A DNA stretch of 64,000 nt, from the NCBI GenBank assembly GCA_016928055.1, contig JAFGLM010000016.1:62001-126000 (forward strand), written 5' to 3'. The position numbers and the translations under genes were made by a program. Origin of the DNA: Gammaproteobacteria bacterium (GTDB lineage Bacteria > Pseudomonadota > Gammaproteobacteria > HTCC5015). Positions within the stretch are counted from its first letter, which is position 1; each line of letters begins with the position of its first letter. Positions 1-7,260 of this stretch are shown piece after piece. The notes under the pieces were generated by a model that saw nothing but the letters and a program-made list of their open reading frames with translations, had not been told where the DNA came from and did not search any database.

Positions 1-107
1 TGCAGGCCTTGGAACAGACCCGCTGGAATAAAACCAAGGCCGCCGAACTGCTGGGCATCAGTTTTCGGCAACTGCGTTACCGAATTAAAAAATTGAATAT
101 TGAGTAA
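1..107 (+). CDS. pilR: PilR-type response regulator, C-terminal end (partial)
   Basis: This is the last 34 codons of a gene that begins upstream of the window, in frame from base 3 to the TAA at 105-107. The peptide has the Fis-type helix-turn-helix that ends sigma-54 activators, with the segment WNKTKAAELLG followed by RQLRYRIKKL. PilR is the response regulator of the PilS/PilR pair and activates pilA from a sigma-54 promoter. Finding this C terminus directly upstream of pilA and its -24/-12 promoter supports the name. From these residues alone it could be another NtrC-family activator. Confidence 0.75.
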   Translation, partial: QALEQTRWNKTKAAELLGISFRQLRYRIKKLNIE

Positions 108-115
108 CTTGTTTT

Positions 116-132
116 GTGTCAGTTAGTGACAA
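116..132 (+). promoter_or_regulatory. Candidate activator (PilR) binding site upstream of pilA
   Basis: An inverted repeat TGTCA (117-121) / TGACA (127-131) lies about 100 bases upstream of the -24 element of the pilA promoter. That is a usual distance for an enhancer-binding protein. The left arm contains GTGTC, which resembles the short element reported for PilR sites in Pseudomonas. The assignment is inferred from position and this short match. Confidence 0.35.
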
Positions 133-227
133 TTATTGCCGTCAGAACCTGCCCTTAGCTGCAGAAAAATTTATGCAAAGATTTAATAATGATATAAAAA
201 TCAAGAGGTTATCAGAATTATATCGAC

Positions 228-243
228 TGGCATGTGTCCTGCA
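228..243 (+). promoter_or_regulatory. Sigma-54 promoter of pilA (-24/-12)
   Basis: TGGCATGTGTCCTGCA matches the sigma-54 consensus TGGCAC-N5-TTGCA at all but two positions. The invariant GG and GC dinucleotides are correctly spaced. Transcription should start near base 254, leaving a leader of about 55 bases before the pilin start. A sigma-54 promoter is the known arrangement for type IV pilin genes controlled by PilR. Confidence 0.8.
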
Positions 244-309
244 TTTATTGAAGCATCAATTATCTTTCCAAACCGAATTTGTAATAATCGTTTAACCTGG
301 AGGTTAATC

Positions 310-723
310 ATGAAGAGAGTTCAACAGGGTTTTACATTGATCGAACTGATGATCGTAATAGCGATTATCGGTATTCTGGCAGCCATCGCACTGCCCGCTT
401 ATCAGGATTATATGATTCGTGCCCGCGTGTCGGAAGGCTTGTATCTGGGTGGCGGTCAGAAAACTACCGTTTCTGAAAATATTGCCAACGTTGCTACGGT
501 CGATGCCACGGCTTGTAACGGCGTCAACACAGCAGTTGCTGGTAATGTTAGCTCAATCGCCTGTGCCAGTGGCGTACTCACTGTCGTCATGAATGCCACT
601 GCTGCCGGTGTCCAAATGACACTGACACCGAACTGGGTCGATGTCAATACACCAATTGACTGGGCTTGCCAGGTTTCCGACGCCGCTAACAATAAGTATG
701 TTCCAGCGGAATGCCGTATATAA
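310..723 (+). CDS. pilA: Type IV pilin, major subunit PilA
   Basis: This encodes a 137-residue prepilin, the structural subunit of a type IV pilus. A six-residue leader ends in G7; prepilin peptidase (PilD, downstream) should cut before F8 in [15 protein letters not shown]. The very hydrophobic N-terminal helix follows. Two cysteines near the C terminus (WACQ and AECR) fit the pilin disulfide loop, and a second Cys pair (TACN, IACA) lies in the middle. The ATG at 310 was chosen because GGAGG (299-303) lies six bases upstream and the peptidase site needs a short leader. The frame is open upstream to 232, but that would cross the promoter. A hairpin terminator follows, so pilA looks monocistronic. 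Confidence 0.95.
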   Translation: MKRVQQGFTLIELMIVIAIIGILAAIALPAYQDYMIRARVSEGLYLGGGQKTTVSENIANVATVDATACNGVNTAVAGNVSSIACASGVLTVVMNATAAGVQMTLTPNWVDVNTPIDWACQVSDAANNKYVPAECRI

Positions 724-743
724 GATTAGTCTAAAATACCTTT

Positions 744-773
744 AAAGCCCCGCCCTCTGTGCGGGGCTTTTTT
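744..773 (+). terminator. Rho-independent terminator after pilA
   Basis: A 10-bp GC-rich stem (744-753 with 761-770, core GCCCCGC/GCGGGGC) with a 7-base loop is followed by a run of T residues. On the opposite strand the hairpin lacks a good T tract, so it should serve pilA rather than the minus-strand operon that converges on it. Confidence 0.9.
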
Positions 774-816
774 GTCTGCAACACATTAAGTTCGACAAAT
801 TTAATTATTAGTATAT

Positions 817-1281
817 TTACTCTGGCAATAACTTATATTTGGAAAGCCATTCAACACGCACCCCGGGAACACTTACAAGCGATGCGAAATAGCGGGATTT
901 AACTTCTGCGTGAAAAGCGGATGGCGCTAATTCGATCAGGTTCGCAATGGCTTTATAGGTTGCTTCCCGATCAGGATCGGCGGCAAGAATCCTTTCAAAA
1001 TAAGTTAGCTGTTCATAACCGTTACCTCTGGCTATTAGTACCACCGGAAACCATATCGGATCCAGTGGCTCTTCTCCAGTTTTCCGCAAAGACTCAATGA
1101 GTAGCGCTCTGGCTTCCTGCCGCTGACCCGCCAATAATAACCGATCATGTTCAAAAAGAATTCGATGCACTTTGTCATCATCATTCTCCGCAATTAACCA
1201 GTAACCAAACAACACGCTCATAGAAAACACTATTAGCAACACGACTTCTGCCAAACCGAATTTAAACATTTGAAAATTCAT
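817..1281 (-). CDS. Unrecognised small membrane-anchored protein, last gene of the VTC/CotH operon
   Basis: This encodes 154 residues that I cannot assign to a family. One N-terminal membrane segment (about residues 10-30) is followed by a soluble, mostly helical region. That region contains helix-pair-like stretches such as HDRLLLAGQRQEARALL and YFERILAADPDREATYKAIANL, which look like degenerate TPR-type repeats. Its ATG overlaps the stop of the upstream CotH-like gene by four bases (ATGA), so it is very probably co-translated with it. It is the last gene of a five-gene operon. A function tied to the CotH-like protein is inference from coupling only. Confidence 0.7.
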   Translation of the reverse strand: MNFQMFKFGLAEVVLLIVFSMSVLFGYWLIAENDDDKVHRILFEHDRLLLAGQRQEARALLIESLRKTGEEPLDPIWFPVVLIARGNGYEQLTYFERILAADPDREATYKAIANLIELAPSAFHAEVKSRYFASLVSVPGVRVEWLSKYKLLPE

Positions 1282-4052
1282 CTGACTTGTTCCGGCAAAC
1301 TGTTGATGACGTTTCCGTCTAAAGCTGATAACGGCAAAAATTCTTCTGATTTTATATAACTAACGGATGTCGAACTCAGGTCGATATTCTCTGCCGTAAT
1401 GCCAAATAACCGCTTACCATCAACCGTGCCGCCGAATCCATAACGCGGATTCTTTTGATAAAGCGAGATCGCGCTCTTAATATTCTCCCTGAACTGAAGA
1501 TCCTCAATATACGCCCGCGAGTTATCTTTGACAGCTATGCCAATAGAACAGTTGGAGATTTGACTGTTGAAAATATTAATATCACTCTCCTCCCCAACAG
1601 AGAAACATTTGTCGCCGGTGCCCTGAATTCTCACGTTATTAACATTAATTTTTGAAGTCATAATATCAAGCGCATCATTGCCACTATTAAAAAATTCCAG
1701 GTTCGATAGTTTAAGTTCGGATATATCAGCATCCAGCGCGTCAAATGCGGTATCTTCAAAGCGACAGTTTTTAATCTCACCCTTACTATAAGCAATATGC
1801 AGAGCGTCATCGCCAATCACATTGGCTTTTATCAAACAGTTTTCCAATTTGAAATTATCAACATCATGAATATTAAGCTCGCCGGAATAATCTATCATAT
1901 GACGTGATGTGACGGAGCCACCCGATACAACAATATGCCGTAAATGAGTACCAGAGGCCTTTTGGCCCTGAATAACGATGCTACCCCAGGGCTCACCTTT
2001 GACGCTTTGCATAAATTGTATCGGCGCTTTCTTTGTCCCTTCTGCCGACACTTTGCCATAGAAAATCAATGAACGATTCTTGGCAATCCTGAAAACCGTG
2101 CCCGGCCTAATCGTAACCTGCTGACTCTCTGTAAACACACGATCATCAGTCACGTTGATCAATCCGGATAAAATAACCTTCTCAAACCTGTTAGACTCCG
2201 GCAGCTCCCTTGGATGTATGGATGAAGTATTTGCATCGCTCGGTGGATTATCCGTGTAAGATAACTCAACCTCACTACCTGTGATGGAATTAGTTGCTTT
2301 CAAAGTCTTGGATAAATCCAGATCGCCTGCACTAGTACCCTGGATTATGTATTTGTAATGAAGAGGTGTTGGCCGTGGTTTTTCGCGTCCAAACGCTAAT
2401 ATCGCCCAAACATCGACCCTATCTAATACATTACCCGCTACCATTGTACGCCCTGGATACAATCGTTCAACATCATTGAAAGCAACCGGGATCATACGAC
2501 CGTTACGTTCATATGTGATGTGAACTCCAGAACGAAACTTATTTGGCAATAACGACCAGGGTGAAAAATCAATTGGGCTGTTTCCGAAAACGGAAACAGT
2601 TAGTGCAATGTTATTATCATCAATTTTCGACATGGTATACGTTGCAAAAGCATTTGCATAAACCTGTTGTAAAAATTCATATCTCTTCCGATAGCTTTGC
2701 TCCAACTCTTCCAATGCGTAATCATATTCTTTCATCGAAAAGGGAACTTCCTTGTTGAATTTATTGAATGCAAAGCGCCCATACCGTTGATCAGGTGCTT
2801 GCCGTAACGGATCCGCCTCCAACTCCTTTCTTAACTCCTGGCCGGCTTGCTCAATACGATTACACACTTCTTCAACCGGAAATTGCCGCATAAGCTCAAA
2901 GACGCGTTTATCTCGCTGATACTCCAGCACTGGATTCAAGATAATCTGACGTAGCAAGGGATAAATTGGCAAATCTTTTGTTAAGAAAATACCCGACCAG
3001 TAACGTATATCCCATTCAATCGGTTCAAATTGCCCCTTATAGGGATCAAAATAAATTTTGTGATTATGAAAATTATCGTGATGATACGCTCCAACCAGCG
3101 TATCCAAACCCCAAAAAGTGTAAAACTTATCTTTGTTAAAATAACGCTCAAAATCTCGCATAAAATCTAGTGGATCCTGCAAATTGATAATCTGAATGTA
3201 CTTCTCAATGTCTATCCTGTCGTTCTTTTCCTCCAGATTGCGCGCAGAATCCTTGCTCCATAAACGCGAATCCTCCCAGATCAGTGACTCCGAATTCTCG
3301 TCAATAAAGTTTCTCTCTGCATTTTCGCCATGATCCAATCCAAAAGGATCAGGAATATAGATAGTATCACCAGAATAGATACTGCCCGGCATTCTATGAT
3401 TCTTGCGTAGAAAGGACTCATCGATACGGCTCAAAAAGAAGTGCAATCCGTTAGTTTCGTTATTAACGAAAACACGCGCCGGGAAATAATCGGGTGTAAG
3501 CAAGCCCAGTGAACGCGCCATATCATAACTAACCCAATCAGTAACTGTATGTATGCTTGACGGATTAACAAGGTTAAACGATCTCTCTCCCCGATAGGTG
3601 ATAAAGGGCGGCAATTTAATTCTGAATGACTTCTTTTTGTACAGCCAGTGTAACGGCAGACCACCACGATATCGAAATTTCACTTCGCTAGTAAACGGGG
3701 ATTTATCTACCTTTAGAAAGCCTGGTATAAAACGTGTTTTGGCGCTATCTGGAAGATCGGACACTAGCGAATCCAGATCCCATTCAGTAGCGTAAAATCT
3801 AAATGATGGCAGTGTTGTTTGCTCGGGCAATTTTCTCACCGTCAATTCAAGATAACGCCGAAGAATATATTCCTTGGTAAAAAATCTCAGCGTCGACGTG
3901 TTGATATCTGTACTGGGATCGGCGCTATTTCTGTACATCAAAAGCGCTTGTGCACCACCAAAAAGAATGCTCAACATTACCGCAAGCAGCAATATAGATA
4001 GAAAATATAACGGCCATTTCCTGGTGTGCGAACCAATCACTTTATTGCTCAT
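1278..4052 (-). CDS. CotH-kinase-like protein with C-terminal right-handed beta-helix
   Basis: The product has 924 residues. Residues 13-38 form a membrane anchor, so the rest is probably extracytoplasmic. Residues about 85-460 resemble the CotH family (spore-coat and secreted protein kinases): RYRGG (127-131), KKKSFRIKL (139-147), ERSFNLVNP (156-164), a stretch like the family's FVNN..G..F.LS.ID (194-211), and HHDNFHNHK (324-332) followed by EPIEWDIRYW (343-352). Residues about 620-860 look like a parallel beta-helix. Asp-containing turns recur at D749, D771, D793 and D814, about 22 residues apart, one helix coil each. The start overlaps the upstream gene by 11 bases and lacks a clear ribosome site, suggesting translational coupling. 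Kinase activity is not shown; the acidic residue after WD in many CotH proteins is Arg here. Confidence 0.75.
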   Translation of the reverse strand: MSNKVIGSHTRKWPLYFLSILLLAVMLSILFGGAQALLMYRNSADPSTDINTSTLRFFTKEYILRRYLELTVRKLPEQTTLPSFRFYATEWDLDSLVSDLPDSAKTRFIPGFLKVDKSPFTSEVKFRYRGGLPLHWLYKKKSFRIKLPPFITYRGERSFNLVNPSSIHTVTDWVSYDMARSLGLLTPDYFPARVFVNNETNGLHFFLSRIDESFLRKNHRMPGSIYSGDTIYIPDPFGLDHGENAERNFIDENSESLIWEDSRLWSKDSARNLEEKNDRIDIEKYIQIINLQDPLDFMRDFERYFNKDKFYTFWGLDTLVGAYHHDNFHNHKIYFDPYKGQFEPIEWDIRYWSGIFLTKDLPIYPLLRQIILNPVLEYQRDKRVFELMRQFPVEEVCNRIEQAGQELRKELEADPLRQAPDQRYGRFAFNKFNKEVPFSMKEYDYALEELEQSYRKRYEFLQQVYANAFATYTMSKIDDNNIALTVSVFGNSPIDFSPWSLLPNKFRSGVHITYERNGRMIPVAFNDVERLYPGRTMVAGNVLDRVDVWAILAFGREKPRPTPLHYKYIIQGTSAGDLDLSKTLKATNSITGSEVELSYTDNPPSDANTSSIHPRELPESNRFEKVILSGLINVTDDRVFTESQQVTIRPGTVFRIAKNRSLIFYGKVSAEGTKKAPIQFMQSVKGEPWGSIVIQGQKASGTHLRHIVVSGGSVTSRHMIDYSGELNIHDVDNFKLENCLIKANVIGDDALHIAYSKGEIKNCRFEDTAFDALDADISELKLSNLEFFNSGNDALDIMTSKINVNNVRIQGTGDKCFSVGEESDINIFNSQISNCSIGIAVKDNSRAYIEDLQFRENIKSAISLYQKNPRYGFGGTVDGKRLFGITAENIDLSSTSVSYIKSEEFLPLSALDGNVINSLPEQVR

Positions 4053-5019
4053 CTTTTTTTACGGTGATACACCTAAAATGATGCGTTTTCTGATATCGCC
4101 CAATTATAATATATAACAACAAAAATCCAATGATTGACAGGACCATCACATTACCGATTTTAAACAGGGCAATATTTTTTTTAAAAAACTTCCAACTCGG
4201 CAATATTTCCGACGCTAATCCGAAATAGTCTTTATACCCGTATGACACCGCAGGATCAATATTAGGAAATTGTTCGACAAAACCCCTGTACACAGCGCAA
4301 AAAACGCCGTTTAGATTTACTTCCTCTTCTCTTGTAAGTTTATCTTGTTGACCACCAAATATTTCCATTTTTAGCAAAGCATGCGTATTGGGTATGCCAA
4401 AGCTTTCCAAATGAAATTTGCTTAAAACAATTTCGCCATGCATCACACCATAATGTGTGAGTAAAAAAACCAGTTCGTCATGCTTCACTTCAATTGACGG
4501 CTCAATGTTTTCGGACGGCTCATTGCTAATGGAACTAAGTATATCAATCAATATGGAGCGCTCTTTCCTTTTGATCAACCCAAACAAAGGATGTCTATCC
4601 AGAGACCCGGTACTTCTATTATACTTTTTAGTTTCAAATGCCCGAAGTTCAGCGGACCCATGCAAAGTTTTCTTAAAAATGATTTTGTCGCGCTCCGTCC
4701 GGTAATTCGGCAAGTTTTCATCCGTTAAATGAAAAAGCTCATAGTCACCCATTAGCAACTGATACCGATTAAAATCATAATATTTTATTGTCCTTTTTCT
4801 TCTACCAATGGTTCCAGTAATATCCTTGATATCTTTAAAATATTTTTCAGGCATTCGCTGATAAAATTTAGATACTTCAACAATATCTGCCACACCAATA
4901 AGAAAGTATGCGTTTTTAAGGCGTCCATCTGAGCATGACTCAAGATACTCCGGGCTCGATCTGGCTGGCGAAACTAAAATCATAAGCAATAATATTATTG
5001 CGTTACTAATTTTAAACAT
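4042..5019 (-). CDS. Exported membrane-anchored protein, possibly CYTH/triphosphate-tunnel-like
   Basis: The product has 325 residues: a signal peptide (about 1-21), a soluble domain facing the periplasm, one C-terminal membrane helix (289-307) and a short basic cytoplasmic tail. I do not recognise a named family with certainty. The order of motifs recalls CYTH/triphosphate-tunnel enzymes: YYD (80-82), KIIFKK (112-117), ELRAFETKKY (124-133), IKRKER (149-154), LLKMEIFGG (215-223) and SYGYKDYF (259-266). These parallel the family's YYDT, strand-K, R-x-E-x-K, E-x-E-x-x-G and SKYxRGY positions. The N-terminal ExExK signature is not visible. The gene lies between a DUF4956 gene and the CotH-like gene and overlaps the latter, so it belongs to the operon. 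Confidence 0.6.
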   Translation of the reverse strand: MFKISNAIILLLMILVSPARSSPEYLESCSDGRLKNAYFLIGVADIVEVSKFYQRMPEKYFKDIKDITGTIGRRKRTIKYYDFNRYQLLMGDYELFHLTDENLPNYRTERDKIIFKKTLHGSAELRAFETKKYNRSTGSLDRHPLFGLIKRKERSILIDILSSISNEPSENIEPSIEVKHDELVFLLTHYGVMHGEIVLSKFHLESFGIPNTHALLKMEIFGGQQDKLTREEEVNLNGVFCAVYRGFVEQFPNIDPAVSYGYKDYFGLASEILPSWKFFKKNIALFKIGNVMVLSIIGFLLLYIIIGRYQKTHHFRCITVKKDEQ

Positions 5020-5048
5020 CGAAGCTAAATCCTGATTCCGCAGAACTG

Positions 5049-5747
5049 CTAAATGGATGACATATCCTGATCATAAGCAACCATCGTTACGCGATTAATG
5101 CCATTTTCTTCGCGTAGCTTATTGATAAAACTTGTGTCACCACCTTTCACTCGTAACTCCAAGGTTAGTTCTGTGCTGGAGTCTGATACCGTTTTCGATT
5201 TGATTGAAAACCGATCAACATTCTCCCGGATTTTTTCGAGTATGTCTTTTTCGGCTTTTGGTTCAAGCAATTGAATTATCAGTAAAAATGTATCCGCCAT
5301 GCCCTTCCCCTGTCTGGCCAAAATAAGCAGGAACGCCGCAATCATAATAGAACCCACAATGGATATATTGTAGTAGCCTACCCCATTCGCTATCCCTACT
5401 GATATTGCCCAGAATAAAAATACCAGATCCATACTATCCTTTACCGGTGTGCGAAAACGTACAATTGACAGGGCACCCACCATGCCCAGGGAAAGTATCA
5501 AGTTTCCACTGATTGTCATAATAACCAGCGCTGTCACGGTACTGGCAAGCACCAGGGAAATATTGAAACTACGTTGATAAAGCACACCCTGGTAGGTTTT
5601 TTTGTAAACAAAAAAAATGAACATCCCAACCAGAAATGACATGGATATGTTAATCAAAATATTTAATGTCGTTATTCGGTCGGTAGCCCCCATCGACATT
5701 GCAATAAAACTTTTTTGCAGCACATCTGCAAATGTTATCTGATCCAC
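5049..5747 (-). CDS. DUF4956 family membrane protein
   Basis: The product has 232 residues from the GTG at 5747. The N-terminal half holds four or five membrane segments. The conserved loop GALSIVRFRTPVKD is the DUF4956 signature, and a cytoplasmic domain of about 80 residues ends the protein. The GTG was chosen because GGAGG sits ten bases upstream, inside the end of the VTC gene, leaving two bases between the genes; an in-frame GTG at 5765 would have no such site. DUF4956 genes are, to my knowledge, frequent neighbours of VTC-domain and CotH genes in distant bacteria. Its biochemical role is unknown; a membrane partner of the VTC protein is inferred. Confidence 0.8.
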   Translation of the reverse strand: MDQITFADVLQKSFIAMSMGATDRITTLNILINISMSFLVGMFIFFVYKKTYQGVLYQRSFNISLVLASTVTALVIMTISGNLILSLGMVGALSIVRFRTPVKDSMDLVFLFWAISVGIANGVGYYNISIVGSIMIAAFLLILARQGKGMADTFLLIIQLLEPKAEKDILEKIRENVDRFSIKSKTVSDSSTELTLELRVKGGDTSFINKLREENGINRVTMVAYDQDMSSI

Positions 5748-5749
5748 GA

Positions 5750-6457
5750 CTAGTTGTCCTCCCACTTATGGGTTTTATGAAATCGTCTGGCAAGGGTGTA
5801 TTTACTGATTGCCATTCGTTCTGCATTGATACCGGAAAGAACTCGGCTCATATATTTCGGTATAAATTGATCGTATTTAATCTCCAAAATCTGCTTGCCC
5901 TCAATAATAACAGGCATCACATCTTTTACCGGAGAAAATAAATCGAGATGATTAATATTGGAGTAAAGGTTTTTATCAAAAGTAATTCTGATATTGGAAA
6001 TGGGTGAGACAAATGCAGTTCTTTGGTATTCAACAATAACTCTAGGCCTGTACCCTTTTGTGGTAAAAATCGAATATATCCTGTCGAGCACCGGGTGTTT
6101 GTTTTTAAGTAGCAGAGCATAGTCTCCGCAGCATATAGCTTGCGCCGTATCCCTGTCGATAAGAGCAGAATCTTTCCTAACTAACTGGCCACATTTGCTC
6201 TTTATCTCAAATTTAACAGCCTGAGTACCCAAATCTCCATAGGTTCGTAAACGTATTTTTTTTCTTTCCAGAAGTCCGGATTGCTTTTCATATAGACATT
6301 CATCATCTAACGAATCGAAATAGAGACTACGAACACGGTAACCTGAAAGGTTGGTACAATTTTGATCGAGATCCATTAAACTACTTAATTGGCTGGACAG
6401 CCCCGAAATTTGTATGTCATTCAGATAATATTTTAATTCATGTCGTTTGAAATGCAT
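5750..6457 (-). CDS. VTC-domain (polyphosphate polymerase-like) protein
   Basis: The product has 235 residues, almost entirely one VTC domain. This is the tunnel fold that in yeast Vtc4 makes polyphosphate from ATP. The tunnel-lining motifs are all present: HELKYYL at the N terminus, RVRSLYFDS (41-49), RKKIRLRTYG (65-74), FEIKSK (83-88), RVIVEYQR (139-146) and the metal-site strand LEIKY (191-195). There is no SPX domain and no membrane segment, so it is probably cytoplasmic and may work with the DUF4956 membrane protein encoded just downstream. It is the first gene of a five-gene operon, with an extended -10 promoter about 60 bases upstream. Polymerase activity in this setting is inferred. 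Confidence 0.85.
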   Translation of the reverse strand: MHFKRHELKYYLNDIQISGLSSQLSSLMDLDQNCTNLSGYRVRSLYFDSLDDECLYEKQSGLLERKKIRLRTYGDLGTQAVKFEIKSKCGQLVRKDSALIDRDTAQAICCGDYALLLKNKHPVLDRIYSIFTTKGYRPRVIVEYQRTAFVSPISNIRITFDKNLYSNINHLDLFSPVKDVMPVIIEGKQILEIKYDQFIPKYMSRVLSGINAERMAISKYTLARRFHKTHKWEDN

Positions 6458-6516
6458 TGCTTATCAAGCCTGAATAAAATTGATATCAGATCCGGTCTAC
6501 CGACGATTGCGTAGAG

Positions 6517-6525
6517 ATTATATCA
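6517..6525 (-). promoter_or_regulatory. Extended -10 promoter of the VTC/DUF4956/CotH operon
   Basis: Read on the minus strand, TGATATAAT is a perfect extended -10 (TGnTATAAT). The predicted start is near 6510, about 50 bases before the VTC start codon. No convincing -35 hexamer is present, as is usual for extended -10 promoters. Confidence 0.6.
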
Positions 6526-7196
6526 GGCATTTCAGTATTAACCAGTATCGATTAGTAACTTAAACATCAGGTGAAAATAGTTAGATAGCAGAGGCCAGAG
6601 GAGACAACAATTTATGCAGTTTCCAAATAAAGACACCAATAACAACCTGTACGACAGGGGTACTGGAGTCCTATATCGAGTATCATTAATGAGCATTCGC
6701 GAACCCTTTTTACTGTGCAAGTGTTCTAACTGCACGTCTACTAAAAGCTTCTAGCATCCGAGCCAATATACACTCGCTCTTCTCCAGCTTCTTGGCTGTG
6801 CATGCACAAACAACCGGGCGATGAATATAGTTGCCAACTTTCACAAACCTTACCCAACGATGGATATTGATGCCTTCTAACTGCGAATTTGCAGGATAAT
6901 AAGCAGAACGAACGGCTGATCTCCAAAATAGCAAATATGTATTACGGTGTGATGCTCAACCAGACGGCTATCCGTCAAACCTGAAAATTAATATAGAAAC
7001 GGGGCATTCTAACCCTTCGTATAAATACCGCTTAATACCCTATACCTAACCTTTCTTAACATTGCGCAATACTCTTTCCAGCGGAATAACATCACCCCAA
7101 TAGAAATCAGGCACTATCCGACAATGACAAGTCAAAAATGCCGGAAATCTTCGTTAAATCAATAGGCTAGAATAGAAATCTAACTTGATCTTTCAG
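6526..7196. other. Gap without a recognisable gene between the VTC operon and pilB
   Basis: About 670 bases contain only short frames (up to 74 codons, minus strand, around 6538-6934). None has a convincing start or a family resemblance. I saw no tRNA, terminal inverted repeats or transposase fragment. The stretch separates the divergent promoters of the VTC operon and pilB and may hold control elements or decayed sequence. Confidence 0.5.
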
Positions 7197-7224
7197 TTGA
7201 CATACTCCAAGATTCAAATACTAT
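7197..7224 (+). promoter_or_regulatory. Sigma-70 promoter of pilB
   Basis: A perfect TTGACA (7197-7202) is followed after 16 bases by TACTAT (7219-7224). The leader to the pilB ATG would be about 30 bases. This gives pilBCD its own promoter, independent of the sigma-54 promoter of pilA. Confidence 0.65.
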
Positions 7225-7260
7225 GAATCATCAAAACTTGGCTTAATTATTGGGTCGAAT

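Noticed and set aside
232..309. N-terminal extension of PilA from an ATG at 232
   Set aside because: It would overlap the sigma-54 promoter and place about 30 residues before the prepilin peptidase site. The ATG at 310 has an ideal ribosome site and a normal six-residue leader.
744..773. pilA terminator as a bidirectional terminator for the minus-strand operon
   Set aside because: Read on the minus strand the hairpin is followed by AAAGG rather than T residues, so it should not end that transcript efficiently.
6538..6934. Three short minus-strand frames upstream of the VTC gene
   Set aside because: They are 61-74 codons long, overlap each other in different frames, have no clear ribosome sites and match no family I know; kept only as part of the gap entry.
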